Shown here: positions 34,603 to 47,269 of the stretch, piece after piece
Position numbering within the stretch: the stretch's first letter is position 1
How the letters are laid out: each line of letters starts with the position of its first letter
NCBI GenBank assembly: GCA_946894095.1
Contig: OX335642.1
Coordinates: forward strand, 12,039,021-12,103,020
Direction of reading: 5' to 3'
DNA: 64,000 nucleotides
DNA from: Incurvaria masculella
Lineage: Eukaryota > Arthropoda > Insecta > Lepidoptera > Incurvariidae
Translations under genes and position numbers: made by a program
The notes under the pieces: model-generated
Databases searched by the model: none
The model's input: the letters and a program-made list of their open reading frames with translations, nothing else
Told to the model about the DNA's origin: nothing

Positions 34603-35224
34603 AAAATGTAGCCACTTTTACATACAATAACGAAACCCTAGCGGAAGGGACCTACAGTTTTACATGGGTTCGGAAACATGGAACACTTAAGGTGGCCCTT
34701 CCCGGCGGCACAAACTCATTCGCAGGCACGGTAAAAAAACGTGCTATTGCGCTCTGAAAACTTTTTCGCTTCAAAGAAAAAGATAGACTCCGTGATGGGA
34801 TGCAACAAGTATATAAAGTAGACAAGTGCGCATAGTACTTGATTTGGTAAGATTTACGATTTTTTTTATTACAAAACGACTAATAGCTAAAAGTAAACCA
34901 CGACCGCTGTAGTAAAAAGTTAAACAAAAACCAAATTGATTATAAATCTTCATGAAATAAGATATGTCTGATGACTAATCTTTTTAAGATTTTTTAATTT
35001 TATGGTTGAATAATTCACCTCCTAAATTATTACAAAAAACGCACGAAATTTTGAACTTTCGGACCTTATAACTTAGAAACCAAACACTATTTTACAATGC
35101 CAATGGCTATCAGACATCCAGTTCGATCAAATAAAGCTGTATAGAGTATAATTTTGGATCTCTGACATGAAATATGCGCATGATCTTCTTTCCACGTTTG
35201 TATGGGGAGTTCTTAAGGTGGGCC

Positions 35225-35395
35225 ACCTTGAAAACTTCACGGGACGTTATTTAGAGTAACGAACATTCGGTTTTGCGCGTCGCAAGTTGGTAAGTGAACT
35301 AACTAGAGTTAGACGTTTAGCACTAACTCCTGGCTACGCTGCCGCCGTACAAATAAGTTTAGATCTCTACTCCCGTTATTGCATGCTCGTTGGTT
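35225..35395. mobile_element. Family G fragment
   Basis: CGGGACGTTATTTAGAGTAA and GAACATTCGGTTTTGCGCGT match the G interior; CTCTACTCCCGTTATTGCAT is an inverted end. Confidence 0.5.
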
Positions 35396-35645
35396 TTACC
35401 TTACCACCTAGAAGGGGAAAAGGATCTGCAGTTTTACATGGTTTCTGAACCATGGAACAGCTCACGCTCAGAAGTTACGCCACATACTGATAAGTCTGGC
35501 CGATTATTTTATCCAATGCGAAATTGATAGTTTGAATGGAAAAAAAAAGGACGAACCGGCAATGAAATTGTCCGTGCTTTCCATCCATTTCAATGTAGCC
35601 GTGCTTATAAAGGGTAGGTCCTGGTTTGGTAACTGTTATTTTTTG
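35395..35645. mobile_element. Rearranged SINE fragments
   Basis: A minus-oriented junction piece (ACCACCTAGAAGGGGAAAAG..GAACCATGGAACAGCTC, 35395-35475) is followed by a plus-oriented 3' piece (GGCAATGAAATTGTCCGTGC.., 35548-35645). Confidence 0.55.
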
Positions 35646-36534
35646 TTTATTGGGGGAAATACAGACACATTTTTTTACATACATTAAACTAGAGAATTTA
35701 TTTTTATCCTTACCTATTCCCCACTAAAGGGTTTAAAATAATATTGGATTAAGATAACCGCTGAGTGTACTAACTGGTTACATATAAATTAGAAACTACA
35801 TATCTGTTGAAACTTTTAATAAGGAAACATAAAAATAATTTTGAGTAACAATATCTGTACACTGTAATAATAAATAAATCTATTTCTTCAAAAATGCGGT
35901 ATCTTGACGTTGGATGTGGCATTAGCCACCGCATAAGGCACTAGGACTAGCCAACTACTCGTGCCATACAAATGCACTTTTTAACAAATGTAATAATATG
36001 TAGTGAAACGCTTCAGCAAATCCAAATAGAACTCCAGACTGATAATGGATTGTTAATATTTTTTGATTCCATCATTTATTTAAATAATAATAAAAATAAA
36101 AAAGTTGATTTTTCTCATTAGAAATCTGAAAGTAATTCGATTTCTAGATATAAGCAAAAACAGCATATATGCATAAGCAAAACATTCCATTTGCTTTTAG
36201 ATTTCTACATTTAGTCAAAAAAGTTCGGAAATGGACACCGTTTCCGCAATGTATTTTGTATAGAAAAAGGAAACATACATTAACGAAATTAATTCGATTC
36301 CTAGACAAGGAATCATATATTGTAAGAATGGCACTTATAATCGTCAGACTTAGTTAGTTAACTTGGGGTGCCTCGTCTAACTTTGCGATTTGGCTAGTAC
36401 CAGGCCATAGGTGGTGCTTTTTGCTTGTTTGTAGCAAGACAGCGGATTGCTTATTTACTGACCTTTTCGAATCCGTGGGTCAATCAGTAGGTAGATGTAA
36501 CTTGGTGTTAATAATGGTATAAGTTTTTTTTATG

Positions 36535-36655
36535 CGACCTGACATAGATGGCTAATACCACACAACTACCGTTATGATATTAGCCCAACCCACCACATTC
36601 CCGAAGGAATTAGGTGCCACGCCAGGACCTTCCCTTTTATGAGCACGGCTACAGC
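36535..36655 (-). mobile_element. SINE 3' fragment
   Basis: CTGACATAGATGGCTAATAC, ATTCCCGAAGGAATTAGGTG and TTTTATGAGCACGGCTACAG are the 3' region of the tRNA-headed subtype. Confidence 0.65.
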
Positions 36656-36901
36656 TAAGTAAAATTAAATTATTAAATTTACAAAAAAAAATATTTCACA
36701 CGTATCCCTGGAAACAGGATTGTCTTTCCGTCAAAATAATTCGCGATTACCAAAGGCATTATTCAAAAAGCTTGTTTCGACGAATCCGTGCAGTAGTAAG
36801 ATTATTTTCAGTAACAGTTAATAATAGATATAGTTCATATTCCTTACTTTTGTCGGATGTTCAGCAATCGGAGATTTTCACAGGGGTTTTCAGGCGGGGC
36901 G

Positions 36902-36938
36902 GAGGTACCGTAAACAGCACGTTGACGTTTACGGTACC
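36902..36938. repeat. 12-bp hairpin
   Basis: GGTACCGTAAAC and GTTTACGGTACC separated by 11 bases. Confidence 0.6.
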
Positions 36939-37399
36939 ACTGATCATCCGTTCGGAAAAGACGATCTATAAAAGTCGCCGACTTATCGCTAATTGCAATC
37001 GAATTAGCTATCAAGTATTTAAGTTCGTCCGAAACAACGAAATCATATCTCGTGATAAATTTTCATTTTATCACAAAAAATCCGTTTTTCGTATTATTTC
37101 GTGACTTGGAGCATACATCATTTTAATCAAAGAGAAGTTGGAGCAGGATGTTACATCATTATATGTTCAGAAATATAAGAAAAAAACTTTTTTATTCATT
37201 AGCGTAACAAACAGTCCTTAAAAATCGTCAACATTTCGAAACATAAACCATCAATTTATTGCAAGTATAACAACTTCTTCTGATATGCGTTGTCACAGTA
37301 ATTGGTTTGACACATATCAATGTTAAATCATTTGAACAGTTCAATCGTACCGGACATCAAAAGTATATATTTTTTTCAATACATAAGGAATATCTTATT

Positions 37400-37660
37400 G
37401 ATACGGTGAGGAGGTATCTCTAATAGCACAGCGCACAACAGGCACGAAATGTATCTACCGAGAGTCGTATTCATTGATACACTGTCCACTTTCTTCATGT
37501 AAGATCCAGTATGTAGTATCCCTATATGATTTTTAAGGATAGAAATCCTGCCGAGGTATTTCCCCCAAAGTACCACCTGATGCCTTGCAATAGTATTCTG
37601 AGGAAGCACCTGGCCGGCTATGATGGTTTTCGCAGCCCCTTAAAACTTGAAAATCCCATG
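37400..37660 (-). pseudogene. LINE ORF2 C-terminal fragment
   Basis: Contains the conserved CTGCCGAGGTATTTCCCCCA and GGAAGCACCTGGCCGGCTAT blocks, and ends near AAAATCCCATGCGCACC, like the copies near 21.5, 38.5 and 43.5 kb. Confidence 0.6.
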
Positions 37661-38409
37661 CGCACCATTATAAAAAAATACTAGAGTAAAGATATGATAA
37701 AAACTGTCACGTTTAAATAAATTATCTCTCGCGTATTTAAGCGCGATGGTATAGCGTGGTCTATATATTTATGTTAATAATCAAGCTACGTGTAGAAATT
37801 GCATCAAAATCAGATAAGTTGTTGTTGAGTTACAAGCGGACAAACAAATGTCAGATAGTAATGTTTATTTAAATCATATTCCTAAAGCTTATCCCGAGAC
37901 ATATTTGTATACGATTTTTACAGAAATTTTGTCGTATTCCTATCAAGATATGTAATACTTTTTGTCGAAAAACACTCGTCACTTGTTTTACACTTAACAA
38001 AATAATTTTAATATGGTACCAAATCACACTGTTATGTCTCCATTGTTCATTCCAATACGAGCATAGTTGAACTAACTGGATATTGGAATTGGTCGATAAA
38101 TGCTTCTTTTTGGTTATCATTATCAATACTTGATTGCGAAGTATCATATAGATACCTAGTGTCATCACTCACTGTCTTCGTTGGAGCGGATAATCTTTTT
38201 ATGTCGATGTTTATAACTCAAATTAAAGCATTTCGCAAAACAATGATAATCTGATAATACTTCAGACGCTTTACTTAACTGTCTGCCTTACTTTTACTGT
38301 CATTAATTAATTGGAACAAGGATCGTTGGTCCTGTTTTAAGAAACCAGGTCTTGTGTGCGTCATTTTGATTTATGTTATTATGACAATTATATTTTCTGT
38401 TTGAAGGAA

Positions 38410-38760
38410 GCCAGGTTTTACTTTGAAGGAAATGCCTCGGCGGGGAGTGCATTCAGCAGTTTACCGGCTATAGGATCTGCAGGATAGAGCAAATTTTGCG
38501 CGTCAAACGATTGTATGAAAGGGACGAGGGGATGACATTTTGCAATTCTGAAAAGTAATCCGTGATACATGATAAAGACGATAGTAAACAGAAAGATCCC
38601 TTCAGAGTTGGAGGTCCTCCAAAAACCAAGATTCCTTGGGATCGTCGACGAGATGCACGGCAAGGCTCTGTATGTGCTTAGCTGAATAAACTGATCCTGC
38701 AGATCAGTATACCGTTTGTATATTTGTATACCGTGTTTTATATTGTTTATCATCCAGACT
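38410..38760 (-). pseudogene. LINE ORF2 C-terminal fragment
   Basis: The minus-strand frame includes GKLLNALPAEAFPSK, matching KLWNALPAEIF of the 21.5-kb copy, and an upstream Leu/Ser-rich stretch. The next block toward the 3' end is missing. Confidence 0.65.
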
Positions 38761-38861
38761 GCACTCGGATTTGACGAATTTCATAATTATCCGTTAATAA
38801 TCACAGCCGAGAGCTGGCAAGAGACTTCGCTGGGAATGTTTTCGACGTCATCATAGTCTAA

Positions 38862-39019
38862 GCCCCGGTTGCACGAAGAGACGGCCGAGTTAATCAATGT
38901 TCAAACACGTCACTTTTAGTGATCCGCATAGAGTTCCTTCCATACTGTCCTCACAAAGTGACGTGTTTGATCATACTTTGACGTTGATTTTGATTATTGT
39001 ACGTTCGTGCACTCGGCCC
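38862..39019. mobile_element. 158-bp Tourist/Harbinger-like MITE, copy 2
   Basis: Same element as at 22.2 kb, here flanked by TAA on each side (38859-38861, 39020-39022). The two copies align over the whole length without large gaps. Confidence 0.75.
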
Positions 39020-39188
39020 TAAATGTGCGGATACACGGCGACACTTATAAATTCACATTTATATTTGTTGCGACACAAATGCCGGTGGCCGGAGCGACAA
39101 TGCATTATGTACCGTTGTGTGTACGTAGTACGCAAATGTAGCCAGCTGCACCAATCACCGGCCCATATACCCTACACACCCTGCTTTT

Positions 39189-39325
39189 GGTACCATCGCA
39201 TTGGATGAAAATATGGTCGCAGCGGCAATGAAAAATTGTCCGTATTTTCCATCATAAAGGGCATGGCACCTAATTCCTTCGGAAATGTGGTGTATTGGGC
39301 TAATATCACAGTGCTAGTTGTGTGG
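39189..39325 (+). mobile_element. SINE 3' half
   Basis: GGTACCATCGCATTGGATGA, GGCAATGAAAAATTGTCCGT and CCTAATTCCTTCGGAAATGT follow the body with a short internal deletion. Confidence 0.68.
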
Positions 39326-39769
39326 TACAACACAAATCAACCTCAGAATATTATACAATGTGTTGTCCTTTGCAGTGACATGCAGTTTCCAATTCGTTAG
39401 AAAGGGAAAAAACATGGTATGACTATTCCAAAGATGTTCTAGGGTTATTAGTAACAGTGCGAGTGTATCCACAAAAGTGTTGCCATGTATCCGCACCTAG
39501 TTTACAAAACTGTCAGGCACTGCTTACGAACAGACATAGGAGTAATTAGTACATGTTTTTGTAATATTACGTATTTACCATTAATTATAGAAGAAAAAAC
39601 ACAGATAGATAAACTAATCAATTCACGAAAATCATCTATTCATGACGTATGCAACTATTCATGACACATATACAAATATTTTGCAAAGTCTATGCCCGCT
39701 TTCTAACATTCTTTCACACCGCCAGGTCTAGCCATCAATGCTTTCCCGGCTGCGCTTAATTCCCAATGT

Positions 39770-39900
39770 TAAAACTTAATTTCCCTGGGATCCTTCAAAT
39801 ACCGGTATCGCTTTCGCAGTTCCCTAGAAAGTACGACAGCCCATGGGCGTTGTCGAGCGCCTCTTAGGTGAGGGTCTGGCAGACACCATAGCTTGGTGGA
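39770..39900 (+). pseudogene. LINE 3' fragment
   Basis: Ends with GACAGCCCATGGGCGTTGTC and GCGCCTCTTAGGTGAGG, the same 3' block as the 43.5-kb LINE fragment. Confidence 0.5.
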
Positions 39901-40067
39901 ACTTATTGGTGGTTAAAACCAACCTAACCTGAGGAAGGTAACCTTGGTTCTCTGGTCAATTTATGCTCCAAATGTGTTGGACAGGAACCAAAAGCGTCTA
40001 TACTGAATCGAACATTGATTTTAATAGATAGATATTTAATAGATACGTACATAAATACGACCATTTG

Positions 40068-40382
40068 TTAAAATGTACACGTATTAAACAAGGTCGAGAT
40101 GAATAGTCCAGTCCACGCGTACTTAGTGGTTTGTGCCCTGGCTTCCGTTTCTTGGAGCGCTACGTTCGATTGATTTCCGGTAACGATGCTGCCATAACCG
40201 TCATCGGGCAACATCTTCGTGGTCGTCCTGTTACGCTGACGAGGAGAATCTAATTCTAATTCTTTAAAACACTTATCCAACCCAGAAAGAGAAAGAAAGT
40301 GGTGCATGAACGGGGCGAAGATTTGAACCCAGACCTCAGGGATCGAAAGCAAGTCCACTCGCCGCTCAGCCACGAGCCGCTC
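40068..40382 (-). mobile_element. tRNA-derived SINE with a different body
   Basis: The head (GCGGCTCGTGGCTGAGCGGC, CTGGGTTCAAATCTTCGCCC) and linker match the tRNA heads at 34 and 51 kb. After TTGGATAAGTGTTTTAAAG the sequence is unrelated to the common body (TTCTCCTCGTCAGCGTAACA..). So the same head is joined to a second body. Confidence 0.62.
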
Positions 40383-43133
40383 AATATATTGGCCATTATA
40401 TTTCCCATCATATTGGTGCCCTTGGACTCAACGCAGAACCTAGCCATTTTTTTATATATTCGAAGCTCACCTTTGGCTTCCTGAGTCACAGACGATTTGA
40501 ATGGTCACTCAGCCAGTTGCTCAGTTGATCCCTTATTCTTGCCCATCCACCCTAAAGTAGGGTTATGTATCAAGGCATGGACCTGTCTGCCGAAGAATGT
40601 TTTTATATATACCTTCAATCTGGGGATCTTAAAATGCAGAATAAAAAACCTGGATATGACTACAATAGTTTGCAAATCAACCACGAGGTGAAGATTCTTT
40701 GGCTGTTCTGCCAGCCAAAAATTTGTGGGGAAACCCTAGCAATGCCGACGCCAGAGTTTCCTCGTACAGGACGTGAATAAAAACTGCATACACAGAAACA
40801 TTACAGGTCGATGTTGGGGTCTAAGGCACTTTTTATAGTTACTAGCAATATAAAAGCCCATCTAAAAACAGTATGTTTTCCTCGTCTTCACTCGTTGCCA
40901 AACTGCTCACCACTCTGGGAATTCAGCGTGATGTTAGGTAAGTAACCTAAAAAATGAATAGTCCAGCTTAATTTACACATAAGTCGCATCGAAATCGTGA
41001 AGTATTTCTCTAGTTATAATACGACAATAAATAATAAGAACTAAAAGCAGAGAGATGCCAGATGTTCTATGAGTTAACGATGTGTCTACCGCATCCACGG
41101 CGCTTGAGGAATATATTATTGATGACTCAGGTTATGACGTAAAGAGTTTAAATTTATTTATTTAAATTATTTTTCGGAGGGCTAATTTCTATAGCTGTGC
41201 CGTTTTCTCCGTTTGTTGCGATCAACATCCATGACAGCTGTCCAAACATGATTAACTACTCTTTTAAAATTCAACCACTCGGGTCCGTCTCTCTTTCTGT
41301 CTGACTGCTGCTTACAACGTGAGAATCTTTTCATTGTTCCCAACAATTATGGGCTCCTTACCATCACGCTAAATTACCTAAGGGGTGAGCTATAATAACC
41401 CCATTGCACACCCCATTGAGTGATTTAACTGTGATAGATTTTGAGGAAAGACTGACTGTTTATGGCAGTAAGAACTAAATAGAAGGTTTTACGCTGCGAT
41501 TAATTTTTTTTTTTTATTTTGTAGTCTAGTCGATATGTGTGCTTCAATGTTTCAATGTGTTTACTAGGCCTCAACTTTAAACCTCTCCATCTTCTTCTAA
41601 TTTAACAAAACAGACAACAAGCAGATTCACCAAAAGTAGGAGCCATAAGTTTAAAACATTGTCATTGCTTTAAACTTTTTTAGGGTTCCGTACCCAAAGG
41701 GTGCCAACGGAACCCTATTACTAAGCCTCCGCTGTCCGTCCGTCCGTCCGTCGGTCCGTCTGTCCGTCCGTCTGTCACAGGGCTGTATCTCATGAACCGT
41801 AATAGGTAGGCAGCTGAAATTTTCACGGAGTGTGTTTTTATTTTGCCGCTATAACAACAAATAGGTCACAAAAAAGTAATAAAAATTAAAGGGGGCCCCA
41901 TACAAAAAATTGAGATTTTTTCGTGTTAAATCTTGTACAATGGTACGGAACCCTTCATGTGCGAGTCCGACTCGCACTTGCCCGGTTTTTAATAGGTAGT
42001 TTTCGAGTGGGCACCATTTCTGCCAAAACGATGACCCTCCAAATGAATGACCAGCCTTTATGTAACGTTATAACCTGTCAGTGTCAAACAAATTAGTACC
42101 TTACTAGTTTCTAATTTCTTATGGCAAGTCGTAAGTTTCTTTCTAAGTCGTAAGTAGAACCAAGTCTCCAATTCAATAAAATCCGTGAATGTACTGCATA
42201 CTATCTATAACTTATTAATTTATTTTCGAGGCGAATAGTTTTTTGTCAGTGTACTTGATAAACAGGAACCCATTAATAAATCAGTCCGAACGTCAAAACA
42301 GAGTGGGGTTTCTCCTTTTTAATACTTTGTATTAATTAAACTTCAATGTAATCCGACAATGTAATATCGATAATACATATTTCATTGTTAAAATGAAATT
42401 CCGGGATCGGGGAGTCACCGTCAGTTAAGGTGTCAAACGTGACGTATTTGGGACTTCCCGACCGTGATTCAAACATCAAAAGCAGACCTTCAGATCTTTG
42501 TGCACGGAATCCTAATGGAATCATTGTATTTCCTTAATAAGAACCGGCCTGATACAATGCTGATACTACACGTAGTCAGACAGTTTTTATTTAGTTTTCC
42601 TTGTTCGCATCATGACGTGAATTTTGAAAATTGTAAATAATGTTCTGTGTGGTAATATGATAAAGTCTTCTAAAATAATTAAACATAAATAAATGAGCTT
42701 CATTAATATGCGGTCTTAGTCGTAGACTTGTAAAGTAAAGAAACGCAAAGTTAACCGAGGGATGAGACCAAAACTGTTTCTTACAAAATGTTCTGAACAT
42801 TATTATTTACTTAAAAACATCTCTTAATTCTATGTCCGTATGTTTTGATTTTTCGGAAAATGTCTCTATTTTTAGTAAAATAAATTAAAAAAAAAACAAA
42901 AAAACAAGTTATTTCAAATATGTATAAGCCAATATTTTCCAACCTAAAAGGTGTATTAAAAAAAATTAAACAAACAGACATAGATTTCTACAATATATTT
43001 TAGAATCCAAAATTTCAAAAACCTGGTAAGACATTAAGAGCGTGGAAACAGTTATAGCCCGTAGTATGGGGCATTGATAGGGTAATGACTCTCTTAATAG
43101 CCCTAAGTATCCTAGGTCGTCACTAAGTCTTAG
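40383..43133. other. No gene recognised apart from the TCCG element at 41.7 kb
   Basis: AT-rich on both sides of the element. Short frames lack splice context. Confidence 0.4.
41681..41990 (+). mobile_element. TCCG element, full length
   Basis: TAGGGTTCCGTACCCAAAGG to the palindrome and CTTGCCCGGTTTTT. All internal blocks are present. Confidence 0.78.
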
Positions 43134-43340
43134 TCGCTATGCACGCAAATAGACTCGAGAGGGAGGAGGACCCCGCGTCTTGCTTCCCAAGCAAAAGGTT
43201 TTGATCTCCGTCCCGTTCATGCACCACTTTCTTTTCGTCCCTTTCGTACCATCGTTCAGAACCCACGTACAACTAATAGTGATAGGATTAAGCCAGCCCG
43301 GGTTGGTGCCATCGTATTAGATCAAAAAATGGCCGCAGCC
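43134..43340 (+). mobile_element. SINE with tRNA-derived head, 3'-truncated
   Basis: Head remnants (TAGACTCGAGAGGGAGGAGG.., GGTTTTGATCTCCGTCCCG), TCATGCACCACTTTCTTTTC, then body GGATTAAGCCAGCCCGGGTT and GGTGCCATCG. It ends where the LINE fragment starts. Confidence 0.68.
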
Positions 43341-43625
43341 CTTCCCCCTTTCCAGCATCGCTCAACGCGGAAAAGGACGGGAAATGCACGCATTCACTGT
43401 CGACTTTCTAAAAATGTGGCCGAACCGATCTTCTAAATTCTTTTTCTGTAGAGTCGGTAAAATATGGAACCTACTCCCTGCATAGGTATTTGAGGAACAT
43501 GGGGTCCTTCGAACATGGTGTGGAGAAGCACATGACCGGCCGGCATGGTTTTCGCTATCCCCTTGAATGTTCAAAAGCCCATGGGCGTCGTTGGGCACCT
43601 CTTTCGTGAGGTCCTAGTGCATATT
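43340..43625 (+). pseudogene. LINE ORF2 C-terminal fragment
   Basis: Plus-orientation relative of the same LINE: CATCGCTCAACGCGGAAAAG, GAGTCGGTAAAATATGGAAC, AGAAGCACATGACCGGCCGG and AAAGCCCATGGGCGTCGTTG. It directly abuts a tRNA-headed SINE on its left. Confidence 0.65.
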
Positions 43626-43710
43626 ATATGCCGCGCTTACTCCGAGCATGAACAACCTCATAAATAAATATAAAGAAAAACTAGCTGGATTAGCATGCCA
43701 AACTACACAT

Positions 43711-43761
43711 TAAAAAGGCGGTAACTACATATGGACCAAATATGTAGTTACCGCCTTTTTA
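43711..43761. repeat. Perfect 22-bp hairpin
   Basis: The arms 43711-43732 and 43740-43761 (core AAGGCGGTAACTACATAT) are perfect complements around a 7-base loop. Confidence 0.8.
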
Positions 43762-44350
43762 ACTAGGAGCATACCTCAGTTCGCTGCTGGATCTACATAA
43801 TTCTTCGTGATGCTCTATTACGTGGCGAACGGATGCAGTATTTGTGGTATAGGGAAATACCATATTTCCCTCCGTGACTACACACATTACCCGTAATTCA
43901 CACTCGGTTGCCCGACGTAAGAAAGTGCATCACTGGAGACGTATGTTAGAGACAATAGCCTTCGAAGCGTCCTGCAGAGAAACCCACTCGTGAACGTCGT
44001 CAGTGGGGTTTTTAATATACAAGCTTTTATGGGCAGCTTTTATTTTTTTAACTTTCCGTGTTAGCTCGTATGTATACATCTGAATTTTCAACCAGGTATC
44101 CTCAACCGTTTGAGCTCGCTATGATATGGGCATCAAATGAAACGGTAGCTGAGAATAATACGAACCATATAATGACGTCACACTACATTGAATATGGTGA
44201 ACACCAGAAGATGGCGGGTAAAATATTCTTATCTATCATTCTGATATTGCTATGAAATAAAAGGGTTGGCCGAAAAATCTACAGATTAAAACTAAACTAA
44301 ATGTTTTTAAGTTAATTTGTGAATTTAAAATACTTTTAAAAAACAAGCTT

Positions 44351-44766
44351 TTCTGTTCCAAGGAATGTGATATATATGTATGTATAATCGACCGTGAAGC
44401 AAGGACACATAAAATGAAGAAAGAGCCCAGTAACACGGACTACTTTACGAATATACTGCAAGGCCGGACCTATGTTTGTCGTAATATGGAACCTGGAATA
44501 TGTTTGAACGTTCAATCTTTGCAGTCAATGTACGCAACGCAGATGAAGCGTTAAATAAATGTATTTAGGTACAATCTTAAACACTGTGTTAGTAGGAGGC
44601 ATTCATTACGGGAGGAGGGACTGTAGGAGAATTCCAAATTATGCAGTTTTCCAGCTTTGCAGTTTATTCGTAAATTAGTTTTTGTCACTGGGCTCTTTCT
44701 TCAATTAATGTGTCCTTGCTTCACGATCGATTATGCATACAAATATATCACATTCCTTGGAATAAG
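44351..44766. mobile_element. Foldback element with ~82-bp arms
   Basis: The arm at 44351-44434 (TTCCAAGGAATGTGATATAT..GAAGAAAGAGCCCAGT) is repeated inverted at 44686-44766. About 250 bp of unique spacer separates them. No target duplication is certain. Confidence 0.65.
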
Positions 44767-44824
44767 CGACGTACCTGCTTAGAACGAAAAAGTATATTTA
44801 CTTTTATATTCCAGCTTAACCGGT

Positions 44825-45070
44825 TTTTTACATGTAACTGGACATGTATGGCCGCACCTTCACGACGAACCCAAGACTCCGTATTCCCGAAGGACCTATT
44901 GCCTTACGGCCGTATTGAACTGGATGGAAAAAACTGACAATTCAATCAATTCAATTCCAATATCTCAAAACAATCCAATCTTTTCATCCAATGCGATGGT
45001 ACCCATCCGGGCGGGCTTAACCCTACCTCGTGGTAGAGGTTTAGATGGGGACATGGATTCTGAACCATAT
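44825..45070 (-). mobile_element. SINE body, minus orientation
   Basis: TGTAACTGGACATGTATGGC, ATTGAACTGGATGGAAAAAA, TCCAATGCGATGGTACCCAT and CGGGCGGGCTTAACCCTACC match the body. A microduplicated TTCAATC block interrupts it. Confidence 0.68.
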
Positions 45071-45403
45071 ATATAGCTATATGATATATAGCTCGCATTC
45101 GTAACGAAATACAAATGATAGGGTTATTTTTTTTTCTTTTGAGGAACGGAACCCTAAAATGTATCAATATTATATTGGTTTAATCCTTAATCCAAAGTGT
45201 TTTCATGAAAATGCATCGAGTCGCGAATTATAATATTCTTGTTATTGCAAGGATGTTTGGTGTTTGGATAAATATTTATATGGCCAATCAAACAGCGAAG
45301 AGTTCGGGTAATTAAAATGATTAAAGTGATAATTGGCTTAATTAGACAATATCTGAGAGATAAGATAGAAAGGTAAGAAAATATATTGATATCTCTTTGG
45401 TTG

Positions 45404-45898
45404 TTGCATGAGCATGGAAGGAACTAATCGAAACTATGGGAGCGGCTTAGCCACTCAACATACAACGGCGGCAACGCCGGCGAGTGAGTTCGCTTACGAA
45501 TTCCCATATTCTGATTTTCTCGAGCTCCAACGACACGTAAGAACCCCACAGGACGCTATTTATGGCAACAAACATTCGATCGATGCACGTCCCGATTTCG
45601 TAAGCGAACTAACGATGTAGTTCCGATTTGTATGAAAACGCGGAGTCAGCATAAACGGCACCGTCGTTGACGTATTTACGGCAACGTTGAGTAAGCTGTC
45701 AAATCAAACTCGGTATTGCAAATGTTAGTTCTACTAACGCCCACTGCGCGCGCTCTTCAATTTCTCCATAAATTTGTAAACGCCAGTCGATCGGTTTGCC
45801 GTAAACGCCAATTTAGGTGATAACTGGGGCTACAGGCTCAGATGCCCCGCCACGAATGAGTTTCGATCGCTACTCCCGTCCATCCACGCTCGTTGTTG
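45404..45898. mobile_element. Foldback element family G with a nested MITE
   Basis: The left end GAGCATGGAAGGAACTAATC.. is inverted relative to the right end ..TACTCCCGTCCATCCACGCTC. The interior includes GCCGGCGAGTGAGTTCGCTT and AGGACGCTATTTATGGCAAC, shared with 21100-21395. The 45618-45833 MITE lies inside. Confidence 0.6.
45618..45833. mobile_element. Long-TIR MITE, partial inverted copy nested in another foldback element
   Basis: CATTTACGGCAACGTTGAGT-type internal sequence in reverse order, then CCAGTCGATCGGTTTGCCGT and CCAATTTAGGTGATAACT at the end. The left end is missing. Confidence 0.7.
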
Positions 45899-47269
45899 TC
45901 AAACAAACATCCATGGCTGAAAATAACGATTAAACTTTAGCTTACTACTAGGACATTTACCGTGGCGTCGCTTCCGTGATATTCGCAATTCATGCAAAGG
46001 TTTCAATAAGAGTAATATAGAACAAGAGTCTTTCGACTCTTCTCAAAGTCGGTACCATTTATTTAACCGTGCATAAGGATCAAACGGACACACGTTCGCT
46101 GTGGATACAATCGAAAGCGCTGTTGATACCATCTGTCTAATGCATACAATATTCTTGACAGGCGATATCACCTTCTCGATAAAGCTTGTTCGATAGCGTT
46201 CGTAGTAGGGGGCCAGGATTATACCTTGTGATTTCCATGGAGGACTACCAAAGATTTCTAATGTATTATCAAAGTTTCCTAGGATTACCAAACATTATGG
46301 GATTTCGTAAGATTACTAAGGACTACAAGTTCCAGAAAATCTCAAATATTAGTTAGTTTCATTTGAGCCGGGATTTCGGGGCTAATGCGGGGCTTCCAAA
46401 TTCAAACGTATACCAATTAGATTCAATACTGGATTATTTACAAGGAGCAAAAGAAAAAGGCCATGGCGGCTTTTTTAAATAAAACTTGTCCTCTCACTTT
46501 GAATATAATAGAATACTGAAAAAAAAAACCAATAACCATAGCGAATAACCAGGAAAATCTCGTGCCGAGGATTCCTTCCAAAATGAAACGTATGCTCCTA
46601 ATTTAAGTGAAATACCTGCAGACAATTTTAAAATGAGCAAAAAAAGACATACAGGACTGTGTTCCATTTTCGGATTTTCGAATGATTTCGGGATTACTCG
46701 CCGTTGCCAACGATTTTCTAACTTCCACACCCACGGTTTCCCGGCATTACCACGAATTTGACAATATTGCCAATTATTTCCTTGGGATTCCCAGATTCCC
46801 TGAGATTACTCCAGAGTACTCGTACCTTTGTACAATTCTTTATTTATAAACAATGACTAAGATTTTATTTAAAAAAGAGATTTAAATAATGTAAGTAATA
46901 TTTTATAAAAAGTCGATTTTTGAAGAGTATATCAGTATTATAGTGAATTGGGGATAAGTATAATTAATATGGTAATCCTGTAATCACTGGCATTTTTTTT
47001 CTAATTGATTGATTTTGATAGACAGTGAGTCTATTTGACTCATTTGAAACACTATGAATTAGTGTGGATAGAGATAAAATTCCTGCCTACTTAAATAGAT
47101 AGGTTTAAAAAAAATTTAAGAGATAGGACCTTCTATAACTTCATATTCACTCTTCTAAGTATGTGTCTAGTCAGAGAACTCTTTATAGTATCCACAGAAA
47201 TCGGAATTATTAATAGTATCCTACAGTCCACAGAAGAGAAACGAAGAAGAAGTGTCATGTGTGCATTAC
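45899..47269. other. No gene recognised
   Basis: 46250-46810 is enriched for GGGATTTCG/GGATTAC-like words, perhaps an old degenerate tandem array. No coding signal. Confidence 0.35.

Noticed and set aside
36772..37104. 110-codon open frame
   Set aside because: No recognisable family, no splice context and biased AT-rich composition; likely chance.
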